From NCBI RefSeq assembly GCF_043555935.1, contig NZ_JBIGIB010000001.1, positions 620,001-684,000 on the forward strand: a stretch of 64,000 nucleotides of DNA, given 5' to 3'. The notes beneath the pieces are model-generated. The model did not search any database and was not told the origin of the DNA. It saw only the letters and a program-made list of their open reading frames with translations. A program made the position numbers and the translations under genes. This stretch comes from Pelomonas baiyunensis (GTDB lineage Bacteria; Pseudomonadota; Gammaproteobacteria; Burkholderiales; Burkholderiaceae_C). Of this stretch, positions 53,629 to 62,718 are shown in pieces (position 1 is the first letter of the stretch; each line of letters begins with the position of its first letter).

Positions 53629-55624
53629 AGCCTTGGCGGCGGCCCTGCTGATCAGCAGCGCGGCCGCCGCCCAAACGCCCGATACGGGCTTACCCGCGCC
53701 CGCCGTCACGGGGGTTGCGGCGCCCGAGGCCGCCGAACTGCCCAGCCTTGAAGACCTGCTGCGCACCGAGCGCCGCGGCGCCGCCGCGGACGTGGCCGTC
53801 AGCACCGCCTCGCGCCAGGCCCAGAGCGCCGACCTCGCCCCCGCCGTGACCCGCGTGGTCACTCGCCAAGACATCACCCGCCTGGGCCTGCGCAACCTCG
53901 GCGATGTGCTGCGGCTCATGCCCGGCCTCGAGGTGCGCGAAGACGGCGAAGTGAGCCGGGTGGCCGTGCGGGGCGTGGCGCCGGGCGACTTCAACGGCCG
54001 CGTGCTATTCCTGCTGGACGGCTTGCGGCTCAACGACAACATCTACGACGCCGGCCCGGCCAACCGCGAGTTCTTCGTCGACGTCGGCCTGATCGAGCGC
54101 GTGGAGTTCACACCCGGCCCCGGCTCGGCCCTGTACGGCGGCAACGCGTTGCTGGGGGTCATCAACATCGTCACCCGCCATGCGGACACGCTGGCTGGCC
54201 CGCAGGGGCAGGTCAGCTTCGCGCCGCGCGGGCAGGTGGCCACTCGGCTGAGCTATGGCCAGCGGCTGGACAGCGGCGCCGAATGGACGGCCGCCTTCAG
54301 CAGCGAGCATGAGCCGCACCCCGGCCTGCAGTTCGGCGAACCGCAGGAGTACCACGCGCAGCTGTTGCCGCTGGAATGGGACCGCGTGCAGCGCTGGTCA
54401 GTCGGTGCTCGCGCCTCGGGCTGGACTGCGCGCGTGGGGGAGGTGTGGCGCGACCGCGGCACCTACAGCTTCCTGCCCAATTCGGGCGACATCACCGGCA
54501 GCGTGAACGCCATGCGCGAACGCTACGCACAGACTGGCTGGGAAGGCACGGCGGGCGATTGGGACCTGCACCTGGGCGTGGCGTGGCAGGAATCGCGCTA
54601 CCGGGCGGACCAGGCCGACGACACCACCCAAGACCTGCGCACCAGCCGCTTCGAGGCGCTGGGCCGCTGGTGGCTGGCCGAGTTGCGCCTGGCGCGCAGC
54701 TGGGGTGGGGACGCGGGCAACAGCCACACCACCACCTTCGGCATGGACTGGCAGCGCGACAAGACCCAGCGCTTCCGCTACGAGCTGATCGGCGACCCGC
54801 CCAGCGACGAGAACTACGCCGCCCAGCGCCTGGGCTTTTACCTGCAGGACGAATGGCGCCTGGCCGAGCGACAGCGCCTGGTGCTGGGCGTGCGGCAAGA
54901 CGGCGTGCACGGCGGCGAGTCCAGCTGGAACCCGCGCGCGGCGTGGGTGTGGTCACCCGTGCCAGGGCAGAGCCTGAAGGTGATGTGGGGCACCGCGTTC
55001 CGCGCGCCCAACCGTTTCGAGCAGGCGCTCAATGAGTCGGCCCGGGCCGACCCGCTGCGGCCCGAGCGGCTGCGCACACTGGAAGTGGCGTGGCAGGGCC
55101 GCATTCCGGGCTTGGAGGGCTGGAGTTGGCAGGGCTCGTGGTTCACCAGCCACCTGACCAACCTGATCGAGCGCGGCCGCGCGCAGCCCTTTGCCAACAC
55201 CGCCGTGGCGCAATCACGCGGGGCCGAACTGGGCGTGCAGGGGCAGTGGGGCAAGGGCTGGCAACTGCAGCTCAGCGCGCTGGGCCAGCACAACCGGGCT
55301 GCAGACGGCAGCCGCCAGGCCTACAGCCCGGCCCGCACGCTCAAGTGGATGCTGCAGGTGCCGTTGGCCGACACCGGCCTGCGCCTGTCGCTCAACGGCT
55401 GGGCCACCTCCGAGCGGCAAGGCGATGAGCGCTTGCCCGGCTACGCGCAGACGCGGGCGCACCTGCTGTGGCAGCCCAGCCGGCGCTGGGATGTGTTCGT
55501 CGGCGCTGACAACGTGGGCGGCCGGGCGTATTCGGAGTCCAGCGGGGCGGGCTACGCCGCGCCGCGTCGCCTGGAAGGCACGCGTTGGCAGGCCGGCGTG
55601 ACCTGGCGGGGGGATGCGCCATGA
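53573..55624 (+). CDS. TonB-dependent outer-membrane receptor
   Basis: 683 residues from the ATG at 53573, overlapping the cyclase gene by 56 bp. A signal sequence (LAAALLISSAAAAQ) is followed by a plug domain (VTRQDITRLGLRNLGDVLRLMPGLEVRE, GPGSALYGGNALLGVINIVT) and a beta barrel. It is not similar in length or N-terminus to the Oar-type receptor at 36.7 kb. Ligand unknown; vitamin B12/siderophore-like receptors share this size. Its stop overlaps the yfiR start (ATGA). Confidence 0.88.
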   Translation: MPARTRTAGQGAARRPALEALAAALLISSAAAAQTPDTGLPAPAVTGVAAPEAAELPSLEDLLRTERRGAAADVAVSTASRQAQSADLAPAVTRVVTRQDITRLGLRNLGDVLRLMPGLEVREDGEVSRVAVRGVAPGDFNGRVLFLLDGLRLNDNIYDAGPANREFFVDVGLIERVEFTPGPGSALYGGNALLGVINIVTRHADTLAGPQGQVSFAPRGQVATRLSYGQRLDSGAEWTAAFSSEHEPHPGLQFGEPQEYHAQLLPLEWDRVQRWSVGARASGWTARVGEVWRDRGTYSFLPNSGDITGSVNAMRERYAQTGWEGTAGDWDLHLGVAWQESRYRADQADDTTQDLRTSRFEALGRWWLAELRLARSWGGDAGNSHTTTFGMDWQRDKTQRFRYELIGDPPSDENYAAQRLGFYLQDEWRLAERQRLVLGVRQDGVHGGESSWNPRAAWVWSPVPGQSLKVMWGTAFRAPNRFEQALNESARADPLRPERLRTLEVAWQGRIPGLEGWSWQGSWFTSHLTNLIERGRAQPFANTAVAQSRGAELGVQGQWGKGWQLQLSALGQHNRAADGSRQAYSPARTLKWMLQVPLADTGLRLSLNGWATSERQGDERLPGYAQTRAHLLWQPSRRWDVFVGADNVGGRAYSESSGAGYAAPRRLEGTRWQAGVTWRGDAP

Positions 55625-56145
55625 AGGCCTGGTCCTTGCTGCTGTTGCTGCTGGTGAGCGCAGCGCTGGCGCGGGCCCGGGCGGACAGCCTGGACGAAGA
55701 CCGCCTGCGTGCCGCCTTCGTGCTGCGCCTGGCGCAGTACACGCAATGGCCGGCGTCGGCGGCGGACGGGCAAACCCTGTCGCTGTGCGCGGCGGGTTTG
55801 CCGGCTTCGGGGCTGGAGGCGGTGAAAGGGCTGGCCAGCCGCGCCGTGGGCGGCGCGCAGATCCGCGTGCGCAGCCTGACCGAGCCGAAGGACGCCAGCC
55901 ACGGCTGCCAGGTGCTGGTGCTGGGCCACCCGGACGCGGCCACGCTGCGCCAGTGGGTGTCGGCCGTGCCGGACTCGCCCGTGCTGGTGGTGGCCACCAG
56001 CCCGGAGGCGCTGCGGGCGGGGGTGTGCATTGCGCTCATCACCGAACCCCAAGGCATGGCGTTTGCCGTCAACCACGGCGAGTCTAAAAAACGCGGGCTG
56101 AGCCTGGCCGCGCCCGTGCTGAAGCTGGCCCGCGAAGTGCGTTGA
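55621..56145 (+). CDS. YfiR family periplasmic protein
   Basis: 174 residues with a signal peptide (LLLLLLVSAALARARA). The YfiR (DUF4154) pattern is visible: RAAFVLRLAQYTQWP near the mature N-terminus, LCAAGLP, CQVLVLG, VLVVATSPEAL and ALITEPQGMAFAVNH. YfiR binds and inhibits the CHASE8 domain of YfiN-type cyclases. It is the last gene of the five-gene run and is coupled to the receptor. Confidence 0.88.
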   Translation: MKAWSLLLLLLVSAALARARADSLDEDRLRAAFVLRLAQYTQWPASAADGQTLSLCAAGLPASGLEAVKGLASRAVGGAQIRVRSLTEPKDASHGCQVLVLGHPDAATLRQWVSAVPDSPVLVVATSPEALRAGVCIALITEPQGMAFAVNHGESKKRGLSLAAPVLKLAREVR

Positions 56146-56148
56146 CCC

Positions 56149-56170
56149 GGGGGCTCCGGCCCCCTTCAAC
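56149..56170 (+). terminator. hairpin after yfiR
   Basis: GGGGGC (56149-56154), loop TCCG, GCCCCC (56159-56164), followed by TT; starts 4 bases after the stop. The T tract is poor, so termination may be partial. Confidence 0.55.
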
Positions 56171-56316
56171 CGCCCACTCATCTGCGCTTTTCGACGTTTC
56201 GGCGCCGCAGCTTGCCGTTCGTCAAAACCCCTGTAGACGGATAGCGCTGTCTGTACACAATCCGCCCCGATCCGCCTGCTGGCGGCAACTCTGGGGAGCG
56301 CGTCATCGACACCGGA

Positions 56317-57534
56317 TTGCTGAAGGAACTGCGCATTGACGGCGCGCAGCGTGAGGACCACGACGGCGGCATGCCGCGGTGGATCTGGGGCGCGGCGGCC
56401 GGTGCCGTGGTGCTGGCCGTGGCGGGCGGCGGCGCCTGGTGGTGGCTGGCGGGCGCCAAGCCCGTGGCGGTGCAAACCACCACCGTGCGCGCCAACGGGC
56501 AGGGGCCAGCGGCCGATGCGGTGCTGCAGGCCACCGGCTACGTCACCGCACGGCGCATGGCCACCGTGTCGGCCCAGATCACCGGCACGCTCACCGAGGT
56601 GCTGATCGACGAGGGCTTCAAGGTCAAGAAGGGCCAGGTGCTGGCGCGGCTGGACGACACCGGCCTGAAAGCCGGTCTGGCCGCCGCCGAGGCGCAGGTG
56701 CGCACCGCGGAAGCCAACCAGGGCCAGCTGCGCGCCCAACTCGCCCAGGCCCAGGCCGACGAGCGGCGCCAGGCCGAACTGAACGCGAGTGGCATGACCA
56801 CGCGCCAGTCGCGCGAGCAGGCGGCCACCGCCGTCAAAACCGTCAGCGCCCAGTTGGAGGCCTCGCAGCGCCAGATCGAGGCCGCACAGGCCCAGGTGCG
56901 GCAGGCACGCGTGAACTTCGACTACGCCACCGTGCGGGCGCCGTTCGATGGTGTCGTCACGGCGCGGGCCGCCCAGGTGGGTGAAATCATCTCGCCGCTG
57001 TCGGCCGGCGGCGGCTACACCCGCACCGGCGTGGGCACCATCGTCGACATGGACTCGCTGGAGGTGAACGTCGACGTCAACGAGGCCTACATCGCGCAGG
57101 TCAAGGCCGACATGCCGTGCGAAGCCGTGCTGGACGCCTACCCCGACTGGAAGATCCCGGCGCACGTGGTGGCCGTGATCCCGAGCGCCGACCGCGGCAA
57201 GGCCACCGTGAAGGTGCGTGTGGCGCTGGAGAAGAAGGACGACCGCGTGGTGCCCGACATGGGCGTGCGCGTCACCTTCCTGGCCGCCAAGCCCAAGGAG
57301 CAGGCCAAGCCCGCACCGGGCGTGCTGCTGCCGCCCGACGCCGTGGTGGACCGCGACGGCGGGCCCGCGGTGTTCGTCGTGCAGGACAACCGCGCCGAGC
57401 GCCGGGTGGTGAAGCTGGGCGGCGACGTCGGCAAGTTCAAGCTGGCCACCGAGGGGGTGAAAGCGGGTGAGACGGTCGTCGTGTCGCCGCCCGCGGAGCT
57501 GAAGCAGGGGTCAACCGTCTCCAACAAGGAATGA
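56317..57534 (+). CDS. MacA-like periplasmic adaptor of an ABC exporter
   Basis: 405 residues if the TTG at 56317 is used. One N-terminal helix (about 22-43), then biotinyl-lipoyl-like halves (ATGYVTARRMATVSAQITGTL and VRAPFDGVVTARAAQVGEIISPL), a helical hairpin rich in A, Q, E between them and a beta-barrel domain. It connects inner-membrane MacB-like permeases to an outer-membrane channel. No ATG or GTG is available; a good ribosome-binding GGGGAG (56293-56298) precedes an in-frame ATC at 56305, so the real start is uncertain. Stop overlaps the ATPase start. Confidence 0.85.
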   Translation: MLKELRIDGAQREDHDGGMPRWIWGAAAGAVVLAVAGGGAWWWLAGAKPVAVQTTTVRANGQGPAADAVLQATGYVTARRMATVSAQITGTLTEVLIDEGFKVKKGQVLARLDDTGLKAGLAAAEAQVRTAEANQGQLRAQLAQAQADERRQAELNASGMTTRQSREQAATAVKTVSAQLEASQRQIEAAQAQVRQARVNFDYATVRAPFDGVVTARAAQVGEIISPLSAGGGYTRTGVGTIVDMDSLEVNVDVNEAYIAQVKADMPCEAVLDAYPDWKIPAHVVAVIPSADRGKATVKVRVALEKKDDRVVPDMGVRVTFLAAKPKEQAKPAPGVLLPPDAVVDRDGGPAVFVVQDNRAERRVVKLGGDVGKFKLATEGVKAGETVVVSPPAELKQGSTVSNKE

Positions 57535-58226
57535 GCATGAGCGCACTGATCGAGATCCGCGACCTGTCCAAGGTCTACGCCCGCGGCAAGCAGAAGGTGG
57601 AGGTGCTGCACAACATCAACCTCGACGTGGCCCAGGGCGACTTCCTGGCGCTGATGGGCCCTTCGGGCTCGGGCAAGACCACGCTGCTGAACCTGATGGG
57701 CGGGCTGGATGCGCCCACGGGCGGCTCCATCGCGGTGGGCGGCGATCGCATCGACAAGCTCTCGGGCGCGGCCCTGGCCAAGTGGCGCGCCTCACGCGTG
57801 GGCTTCGTGTTCCAGTTCTACAACCTCATGCCCACACTGTCGGCGCAGAAGAACGTGGAGCTGCCGCTGTTGCTGACCAAGCTGTCGGCCGGTGAACGCA
57901 AGAAGCGCGCGGCGATTGCGCTGCAGCTGGTGGGCCTGGCCGACCGGGCCTCGCACAAGCCCACCGAGCTGTCGGGCGGCCAGCAGCAGCGGGTGTCGAT
58001 TGCGCGGGCCATCGTGAGTGACCCGACCCTGCTGGTGTGCGACGAGCCCACCGGCGACCTGGATCGCCAGTCCGCCGAAGACGTCCTGACCCTGCTGCAG
58101 GCGCTGAACCGCGAGCATGGCAAGACTATCGTGATGGTCACCCACGACCCGCGCGCCGCCGCCCGCGCCAGCCGCACCCTGCACCTGGACAAGGGCACGC
58201 TGGTGAGCGAAGCCGAGACGGCATGA
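57531..58226 (+). CDS. ABC transporter ATP-binding protein (MacB/LolD type)
   Basis: 231 residues. Walker A GPSGSGKTT, Q-loop FVFQFYNLMP, signature LSGGQQQR, Walker B LLVCDEPTGDLD and the switch His in VMVTHD are all present. It powers the two FtsX-type permeases encoded next. ATG at 57531 overlaps the adaptor stop (ATGA); a second ATG at 57537 is possible. Confidence 0.93.
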   Translation: MSMSALIEIRDLSKVYARGKQKVEVLHNINLDVAQGDFLALMGPSGSGKTTLLNLMGGLDAPTGGSIAVGGDRIDKLSGAALAKWRASRVGFVFQFYNLMPTLSAQKNVELPLLLTKLSAGERKKRAAIALQLVGLADRASHKPTELSGGQQQRVSIARAIVSDPTLLVCDEPTGDLDRQSAEDVLTLLQALNREHGKTIVMVTHDPRAAARASRTLHLDKGTLVSEAETA

Positions 58227-58374
58227 AGCCCCTCGTCCAACAAGTACGTTGGCCGGTCCCCCGAGGGGACGCCAACGCGTGCTGGGTTGACCAGCCCGCA
58301 TTGCCTGGCCGGGCCGGCTCGGGAGCGGCCCAGCGCTCGGCCCGCAAACCTCGGTCGTCGAAAGGAGTTCGACA

Positions 58375-59544
58375 GTGAAATACCTCCACCTCATCTGGGC
58401 CGCGCTGTTCCGGCGCAAGGGCCGGACCTTCCTGACCCTGGTGTCCATCATCACGGCCTTCCTGCTGTTCGGCCTGCTGGACGCCGTGCGCGTGGGCTTT
58501 GACCAGGCGGGCAAGAGCGCCAACGGCGCGCAGCGGCTGCAGACGGGCTCCAAGCTCAGCTTCATCCAGTTGCTGCCCATGTCGCTGCAGGGGCGCATCG
58601 GGCAGATCGACGGCGTGAAGGACGTGGCCTTTGCCAACTGGTTTGGCGGCGCCTACCAAAAGCCCGAGAACGCGGTGTTCAGCTTTGCCGTGTCGCCCAA
58701 CTACCTGGACATTTATCCGGAGATGGAAGTCTCGGCCGAGCACCGCAAGGCTTTTGCCGAGACCAAGAACGGTGCGCTGGTGGGCGAGCAGCTGGCCACC
58801 AAGTTCGGCTGGAAGGTGGGCGACCAGGTGCCCATGCAGTCCACCATCTTTCCGGACAAGAACGGCAGCCAGAACTGGCCCTTCACCATCGTCGGCATCA
58901 TCAAGGTGGCCGACAAAAAGGCCGCCGGCTGGTGGAGCCAGATGTTCCTGCTGAACTGGAAATACTTCGACGACACCACGCCGTGGAACCAGGGCCAGGT
59001 GGGCTGGTACGTGACGCGGGTGAAGGACGTGAACCAGGCCGACCGCGTGCTGCAGGCGATTGACGAAATCTCCGCCAACTCCGACCACGAAACCCGCACC
59101 CAGACCGAGGCGGCCGCCATGTCCAGCTGGATGAAGCAAGTGGCCGACATCAACCTGATCGTCACCTCCATCATGGGCGCCGTGTTCTTCACGCTGCTGC
59201 TGCTCGCGGGCAACACCATGATGCAGGCCGTGCGGGAGCGCACCGGCGAGATTGCGGTGCTCAAGACGCTCGGGTTCTCGGGGGGTAGCGTGCTGGCCAT
59301 GGTGTTGGCCGAGTCGGTGCTGCTGCTGTTGATCGGCGGCGGCGTGGGTTTGTTGCTGGCCAGCGTGATCGGGCCGGCGGTGTCAGCCGGCAGCGGCGGC
59401 GCCCTGAACCTGCCCGCGGCGGGCGCTACGAGCTGGCTGATTGGCGGCGGCCTGGCCCTGCTGTTCGGACTGCTGGTGGGGGCGATGCCGGCGCTGCGCG
59501 CCATGCGCGTGAACATCACCGATGCACTGGCTGGGAGGGCATGA
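58375..59544 (+). CDS. FtsX/MacB-type ABC permease
   Basis: 389 residues with a GTG start preceded by AAAGGAG. One helix at the N-terminus, a large periplasmic domain (about 45-265) and three C-terminal helices: the MacB/FtsX layout. Motifs include RTFLTLVSIITAFLLFGLLD and RERTGEIAVLKTLGFSGG. It is half of a heteromeric permease with the next gene. The 148 bp before it hold no gene but contain short inverted repeats. Confidence 0.88.
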   Translation: MKYLHLIWAALFRRKGRTFLTLVSIITAFLLFGLLDAVRVGFDQAGKSANGAQRLQTGSKLSFIQLLPMSLQGRIGQIDGVKDVAFANWFGGAYQKPENAVFSFAVSPNYLDIYPEMEVSAEHRKAFAETKNGALVGEQLATKFGWKVGDQVPMQSTIFPDKNGSQNWPFTIVGIIKVADKKAAGWWSQMFLLNWKYFDDTTPWNQGQVGWYVTRVKDVNQADRVLQAIDEISANSDHETRTQTEAAAMSSWMKQVADINLIVTSIMGAVFFTLLLLAGNTMMQAVRERTGEIAVLKTLGFSGGSVLAMVLAESVLLLLIGGGVGLLLASVIGPAVSAGSGGALNLPAAGATSWLIGGGLALLFGLLVGAMPALRAMRVNITDALAGRA

Positions 59545-59545
59545 G

Positions 59546-60862
59546 ATGAAGCTCCTTAAGAACCTCGGCCTCGCGCTGCTCACGGTCCTGCTGCTGGCCG
59601 GCTGGGTCATGCTGCCCTGGCAGGGCGCACTGGCGCTGGCGGTGCTGCTGGCGGTGTGGATGGCCCTGTTCCGCTCGGGCATGCAAACCCGCTCGGTGGC
59701 GTCGGTCGGCATCAGCACGCTCACGCAGCGGCTGGGGTCGTCGGCCGTCATCGTGGTGGGCATTGCCGGTGTGGTGGGTGTGCTGGTGGCGCTGCTGGCC
59801 ATGGCCGAGGGCTATGCGCAAACGCTGCGCAACTCCGGCTCGTTGGACACCGCCATCGTCATGCGCGGCGCGTCGGCCAACGAGGTGTCGTCCTCGCTCA
59901 GCCGCGAAGACATCGTCCAGATCGAGCAAGCCCCCGGCATTGCGCGCAATGCCAAGGGCGAGCCCATCGTGTCGGCCGAAACCGTGGTGGCGGCCAACCT
60001 GCCGGTCAAGGGCGGCAAGGCGGGGGACTCGGGCAGTGCGCAGGTGCGCGGCATCAGCGAAGCCGCATTCGCCGTGCGGCCCAACGCCAAGATCGTCGAG
60101 GGCCGCAGCTTCCAGCCGGGCCTGCGGGAAATCGTGGTCGGCAAGGGGGCGGTGCGGCAGTTCAACGGGCTCACCGTGGGCGCCACGCTCAAGCTTGGCA
60201 ACCAGCCCTGGACGGTCGTGGGCATCTTTGCCTCGGGCGACGCGATGGAGTCGGAACTCTGGGCCGACGCCAACGTCGTGAACGACGCCTACAAGCGCGG
60301 CAGCGGCCGCAACTCGGCGACCGTCAAGCTGGAAAGCGCGGCGGCCATCAAGACCTTCAGCGAGGCGCTGGAGAACAACCCGCAGCTCAAGGTCAAGGCC
60401 AGCACCACGCTGGACTTCTTCGCCAAGCAAAGCGAGCAGATGACCAAGGTGCTGCGCATCATCGGCATCGTGGTGGGCTCCATCATGGCCGTGGGCGCGG
60501 TGTTCGGTGCGTTGAACACCATGTTCGCCGCCGTGGCGGCGCGGGCCCGCGAAATCGCCACGCTGCGCGCCATCGGCTTTCGGGGCCTGCCGGTGGTGGT
60601 GGCCGTGATGCTGGAAACCACGCTGCTCGCGCTGATCGGCGGGCTGGTGGGCGGCGGCATTGCCTGGCTGCTGTTCAACGGCTTCGAGGCCTCCACCATG
60701 GCCGCGGGCGCCGTGGGCAAGCTCAGCTTCAACCTGGCCGTGTCGCCGCAGCTGCTGTGGGAGGGCATCAAGTGGGCCCTGGCCATCGGCTTCGTGGGCG
60801 GGCTGTTCCCGGCGGTGCGGGCGGCAAGCCTGCCGGTGACGACGGCGTTGCGGGAGGCTTGA
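59546..60862 (+). CDS. FtsX/MacB-type ABC permease
   Basis: 438 residues from the ATG at 59546, which directly follows the previous stop. Two N-terminal helices, a periplasmic domain and three C-terminal helices; ARAREIATLRAIGFRG is the family loop before the transmembrane bundle. It forms the partner permease to 58375-59544; the adaptor, ATPase and both permeases make a complete tripartite exporter apart from the outer-membrane channel, which is not in the window. Substrate unknown. Confidence 0.88.
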   Translation: MKLLKNLGLALLTVLLLAGWVMLPWQGALALAVLLAVWMALFRSGMQTRSVASVGISTLTQRLGSSAVIVVGIAGVVGVLVALLAMAEGYAQTLRNSGSLDTAIVMRGASANEVSSSLSREDIVQIEQAPGIARNAKGEPIVSAETVVAANLPVKGGKAGDSGSAQVRGISEAAFAVRPNAKIVEGRSFQPGLREIVVGKGAVRQFNGLTVGATLKLGNQPWTVVGIFASGDAMESELWADANVVNDAYKRGSGRNSATVKLESAAAIKTFSEALENNPQLKVKASTTLDFFAKQSEQMTKVLRIIGIVVGSIMAVGAVFGALNTMFAAVAARAREIATLRAIGFRGLPVVVAVMLETTLLALIGGLVGGGIAWLLFNGFEASTMAAGAVGKLSFNLAVSPQLLWEGIKWALAIGFVGGLFPAVRAASLPVTTALREA

Positions 60863-60909
60863 GCGGGCCGGCGCGGCGGGCCTGGACCCCGGCCGGCTGC
60901 GCCTTGCGA

Positions 60910-61569
60910 TCAGAGCGACGGGAAACGATGCACGCCGTCGTCGGGCAGCTTGGCCATGCAGGCCACAAACAGCGGGTGGGCGAGCCAGGCGTGGAGCCAG
61001 CCGCGCACCGCCGGCAGTTCCAGCCCGGCAAACCAGTCGGGCGCCACGGCGGCGAACTGGCGCACGAAGGGCATGACCGCCAGGTCGGTGGCGCAGGGCG
61101 TGTCGCCCCCGAGGTGGGGTGCGTCGCGCAAGCGGCTTTCCAGCGGGTGCAGCAGCGCGTCCACCGCCCCGTCGCGGTGGGCCTCGGGTGTCAATGCGTC
61201 TCCGGTGTAGCGCTGCGGGTACTTCCAGCGGTCCAGGTGGTGCTTGAAATCACCGTCGTTGCGCTGCAGCAGGTTCAGGTTGTCGGGCGACTGGGCGCGG
61301 TCCCACCAGCCCTGCGCCGGGCTGGCCGAGAAGGCCCAGCGCATGATGTCCCAGCTCTCGTCGATGACCCGCCCATCGGGCAACTGCAGCACCGGCACGG
61401 TGGCCTTGGGTGAGAGGGCCAGCAAGCTCGCAGGCTTGGCGCGCAGGCTGACCTCGACCGCGTCGAACGGCCGGCTGGCTTGCAGCAGCGCCATGCGGGC
61501 GCGCATGGCGTACGGGCAGCGTCGAAAGGTGTAGAGCCGCGGGCAGGGCGGCGTGTGGACTGCGCTCAT
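60910..61569 (-). CDS. glutathione S-transferase-like protein
   Basis: 219 residues from the ATG at 61569 (MSAVHTPPCPRLYTF). Thioredoxin-like N-terminal domain with a CPYA motif in RRCPYAMRAR, as in GrxB and omega-like transferases, then VPVLQLPDGRVIDESWDIMRW, and an all-helical C-terminal domain. It probably reduces or conjugates small thiol substrates with glutathione. It is convergent with the exporter operon and unrelated to the flagellar genes that follow upstream of it. Confidence 0.85.
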   Translation of the reverse strand: MSAVHTPPCPRLYTFRRCPYAMRARMALLQASRPFDAVEVSLRAKPASLLALSPKATVPVLQLPDGRVIDESWDIMRWAFSASPAQGWWDRAQSPDNLNLLQRNDGDFKHHLDRWKYPQRYTGDALTPEAHRDGAVDALLHPLESRLRDAPHLGGDTPCATDLAVMPFVRQFAAVAPDWFAGLELPAVRGWLHAWLAHPLFVACMAKLPDDGVHRFPSL

Positions 61570-61663
61570 GGGTGGAGGCCGGCGCCTCGGTTCAGCGGGG
61601 GGGCGAGGGCGGATTGTCGAACGCAGCGCAGCGGGGGGGCGGCTCGGGCCCAGAGCGCGCACT

Positions 61664-62428
61664 TCAGCTGAACGCCGCCAGCAACCGCTCCAGCGCCACC
61701 GTGAACGGCGTCTGCATCAGCGGCAGCGTGGCCACCATGCCGATCAAACCGACGCTGACCGTCAGCGGAAAACCGACCGAGAACACGCCGATTTGCGGCG
61801 CCACGCGCGAGATCACGCCCAGCACCAGGTTCACGAACATCAGCATGGTGATCAGCGGCAGCGAGATCCACAGGCCAATGCTGAAGATCTCGGCCCCCCA
61901 CTGCTGCGGTGCCGCGGCGCGCAGGAAGGCGAAGGGCTCGCCCCCCACCGGGAAGGTGTGAAAGCTCTGCACCAGCGCGTTGATGAGCAGCAGGTGCCCG
62001 TTGATGGCGATGAACAGGAAGGCCACCATGCTGCCGAAGAAGCGGGCGCTGGCCGTGCCTTGCGCGCCGGTGCTGGGGTCGAAGAAGCCGGCGAAGTTCA
62101 AGCCCATCTGCAGGCCGATGATTTCGCCTGCGAACTCCAGCGCCGCGAACACGATGCGCACCGCAAAGCCCATGGACAGGCCGATCAGCAGCTGCTGCGC
62201 CACCAGCAGGGTGAGCAGGGGCAGGGAGTCCAGCGGCGTGGGCGGGATGTCGGGCAGCGAGGGTTGCGCCGCCACGGCGATGAAGAGGCTCAGCCCCACG
62301 CGCAGCCGCAGCGGCACGTTGCGCTGGCTGAACGTGGGCATGCCCGCAAACAGCGCGAGCGTGCGGATGAACGGCCACAGCAGCGGGTTCAGCCAGGCCA
62401 GCAGCTGGGCCTCGGTGACGCTGAACAT
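61664..62428 (-). CDS. fliR: flagellar export gate protein FliR
   Basis: 254 residues with six or more membrane helices. Typical stretches are LNPLLWPFIRTLALFAGMPTFSQR, LEFAGEIIGLQMGLNFAGFFDP and INGHLLLINALVQSFHTFPVG. It forms the export gate of the flagellar type III secretion system with FliP and FliQ. Last gene of the fliOPQR run, 10 bp after fliQ. Confidence 0.95.
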   Translation of the reverse strand: MFSVTEAQLLAWLNPLLWPFIRTLALFAGMPTFSQRNVPLRLRVGLSLFIAVAAQPSLPDIPPTPLDSLPLLTLLVAQQLLIGLSMGFAVRIVFAALEFAGEIIGLQMGLNFAGFFDPSTGAQGTASARFFGSMVAFLFIAINGHLLLINALVQSFHTFPVGGEPFAFLRAAAPQQWGAEIFSIGLWISLPLITMLMFVNLVLGVISRVAPQIGVFSVGFPLTVSVGLIGMVATLPLMQTPFTVALERLLAAFS

Positions 62429-62438
62429 GGCCCGGGCC

Positions 62439-62708
62439 TCAGCCCACCACCGACGGGATGGTTTGCAGCGTGCGCTGGATGTACTCGACCAGCGTGGTCA
62501 CCATCCAGGGGCCAGCGATGGCCAGCGTCAAGATGGCGGCCAGCACCTTGGGCACGAACGACAGCGTGGACTCGTTGATCTGCGTGGCGGCCTGGATCAC
62601 GCTGATCACCACCCCCACCAGCAGCACCACGATCAGCACCGGTGCCGACACCAGCATCAGCACGTACAGGCCTTGCTGGCCGAAGGTGAAAACTTGTTGA
62701 GCGTCCAT
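62439..62708 (-). CDS. fliQ: flagellar export gate protein FliQ
   Basis: 89 residues, the normal FliQ size, with two membrane helices and the conserved VVISVIQAATQINESTLSFVPK between them. The start at 62708 (MDAQQVFTFGQQG) fits the family. Subunit of the export gate. Confidence 0.95.
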   Translation of the reverse strand: MDAQQVFTFGQQGLYVLMLVSAPVLIVVLLVGVVISVIQAATQINESTLSFVPKVLAAILTLAIAGPWMVTTLVEYIQRTLQTIPSVVG

Positions 62709-62718
62709 GGCGGGGCCG

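Noticed and set aside
58227..58374. A possible gene or RNA between the ABC ATPase and the first permease
   Set aside because: Only short inverted repeats and a ribosome-binding site for the permease are visible; no coding frame or known RNA pattern.
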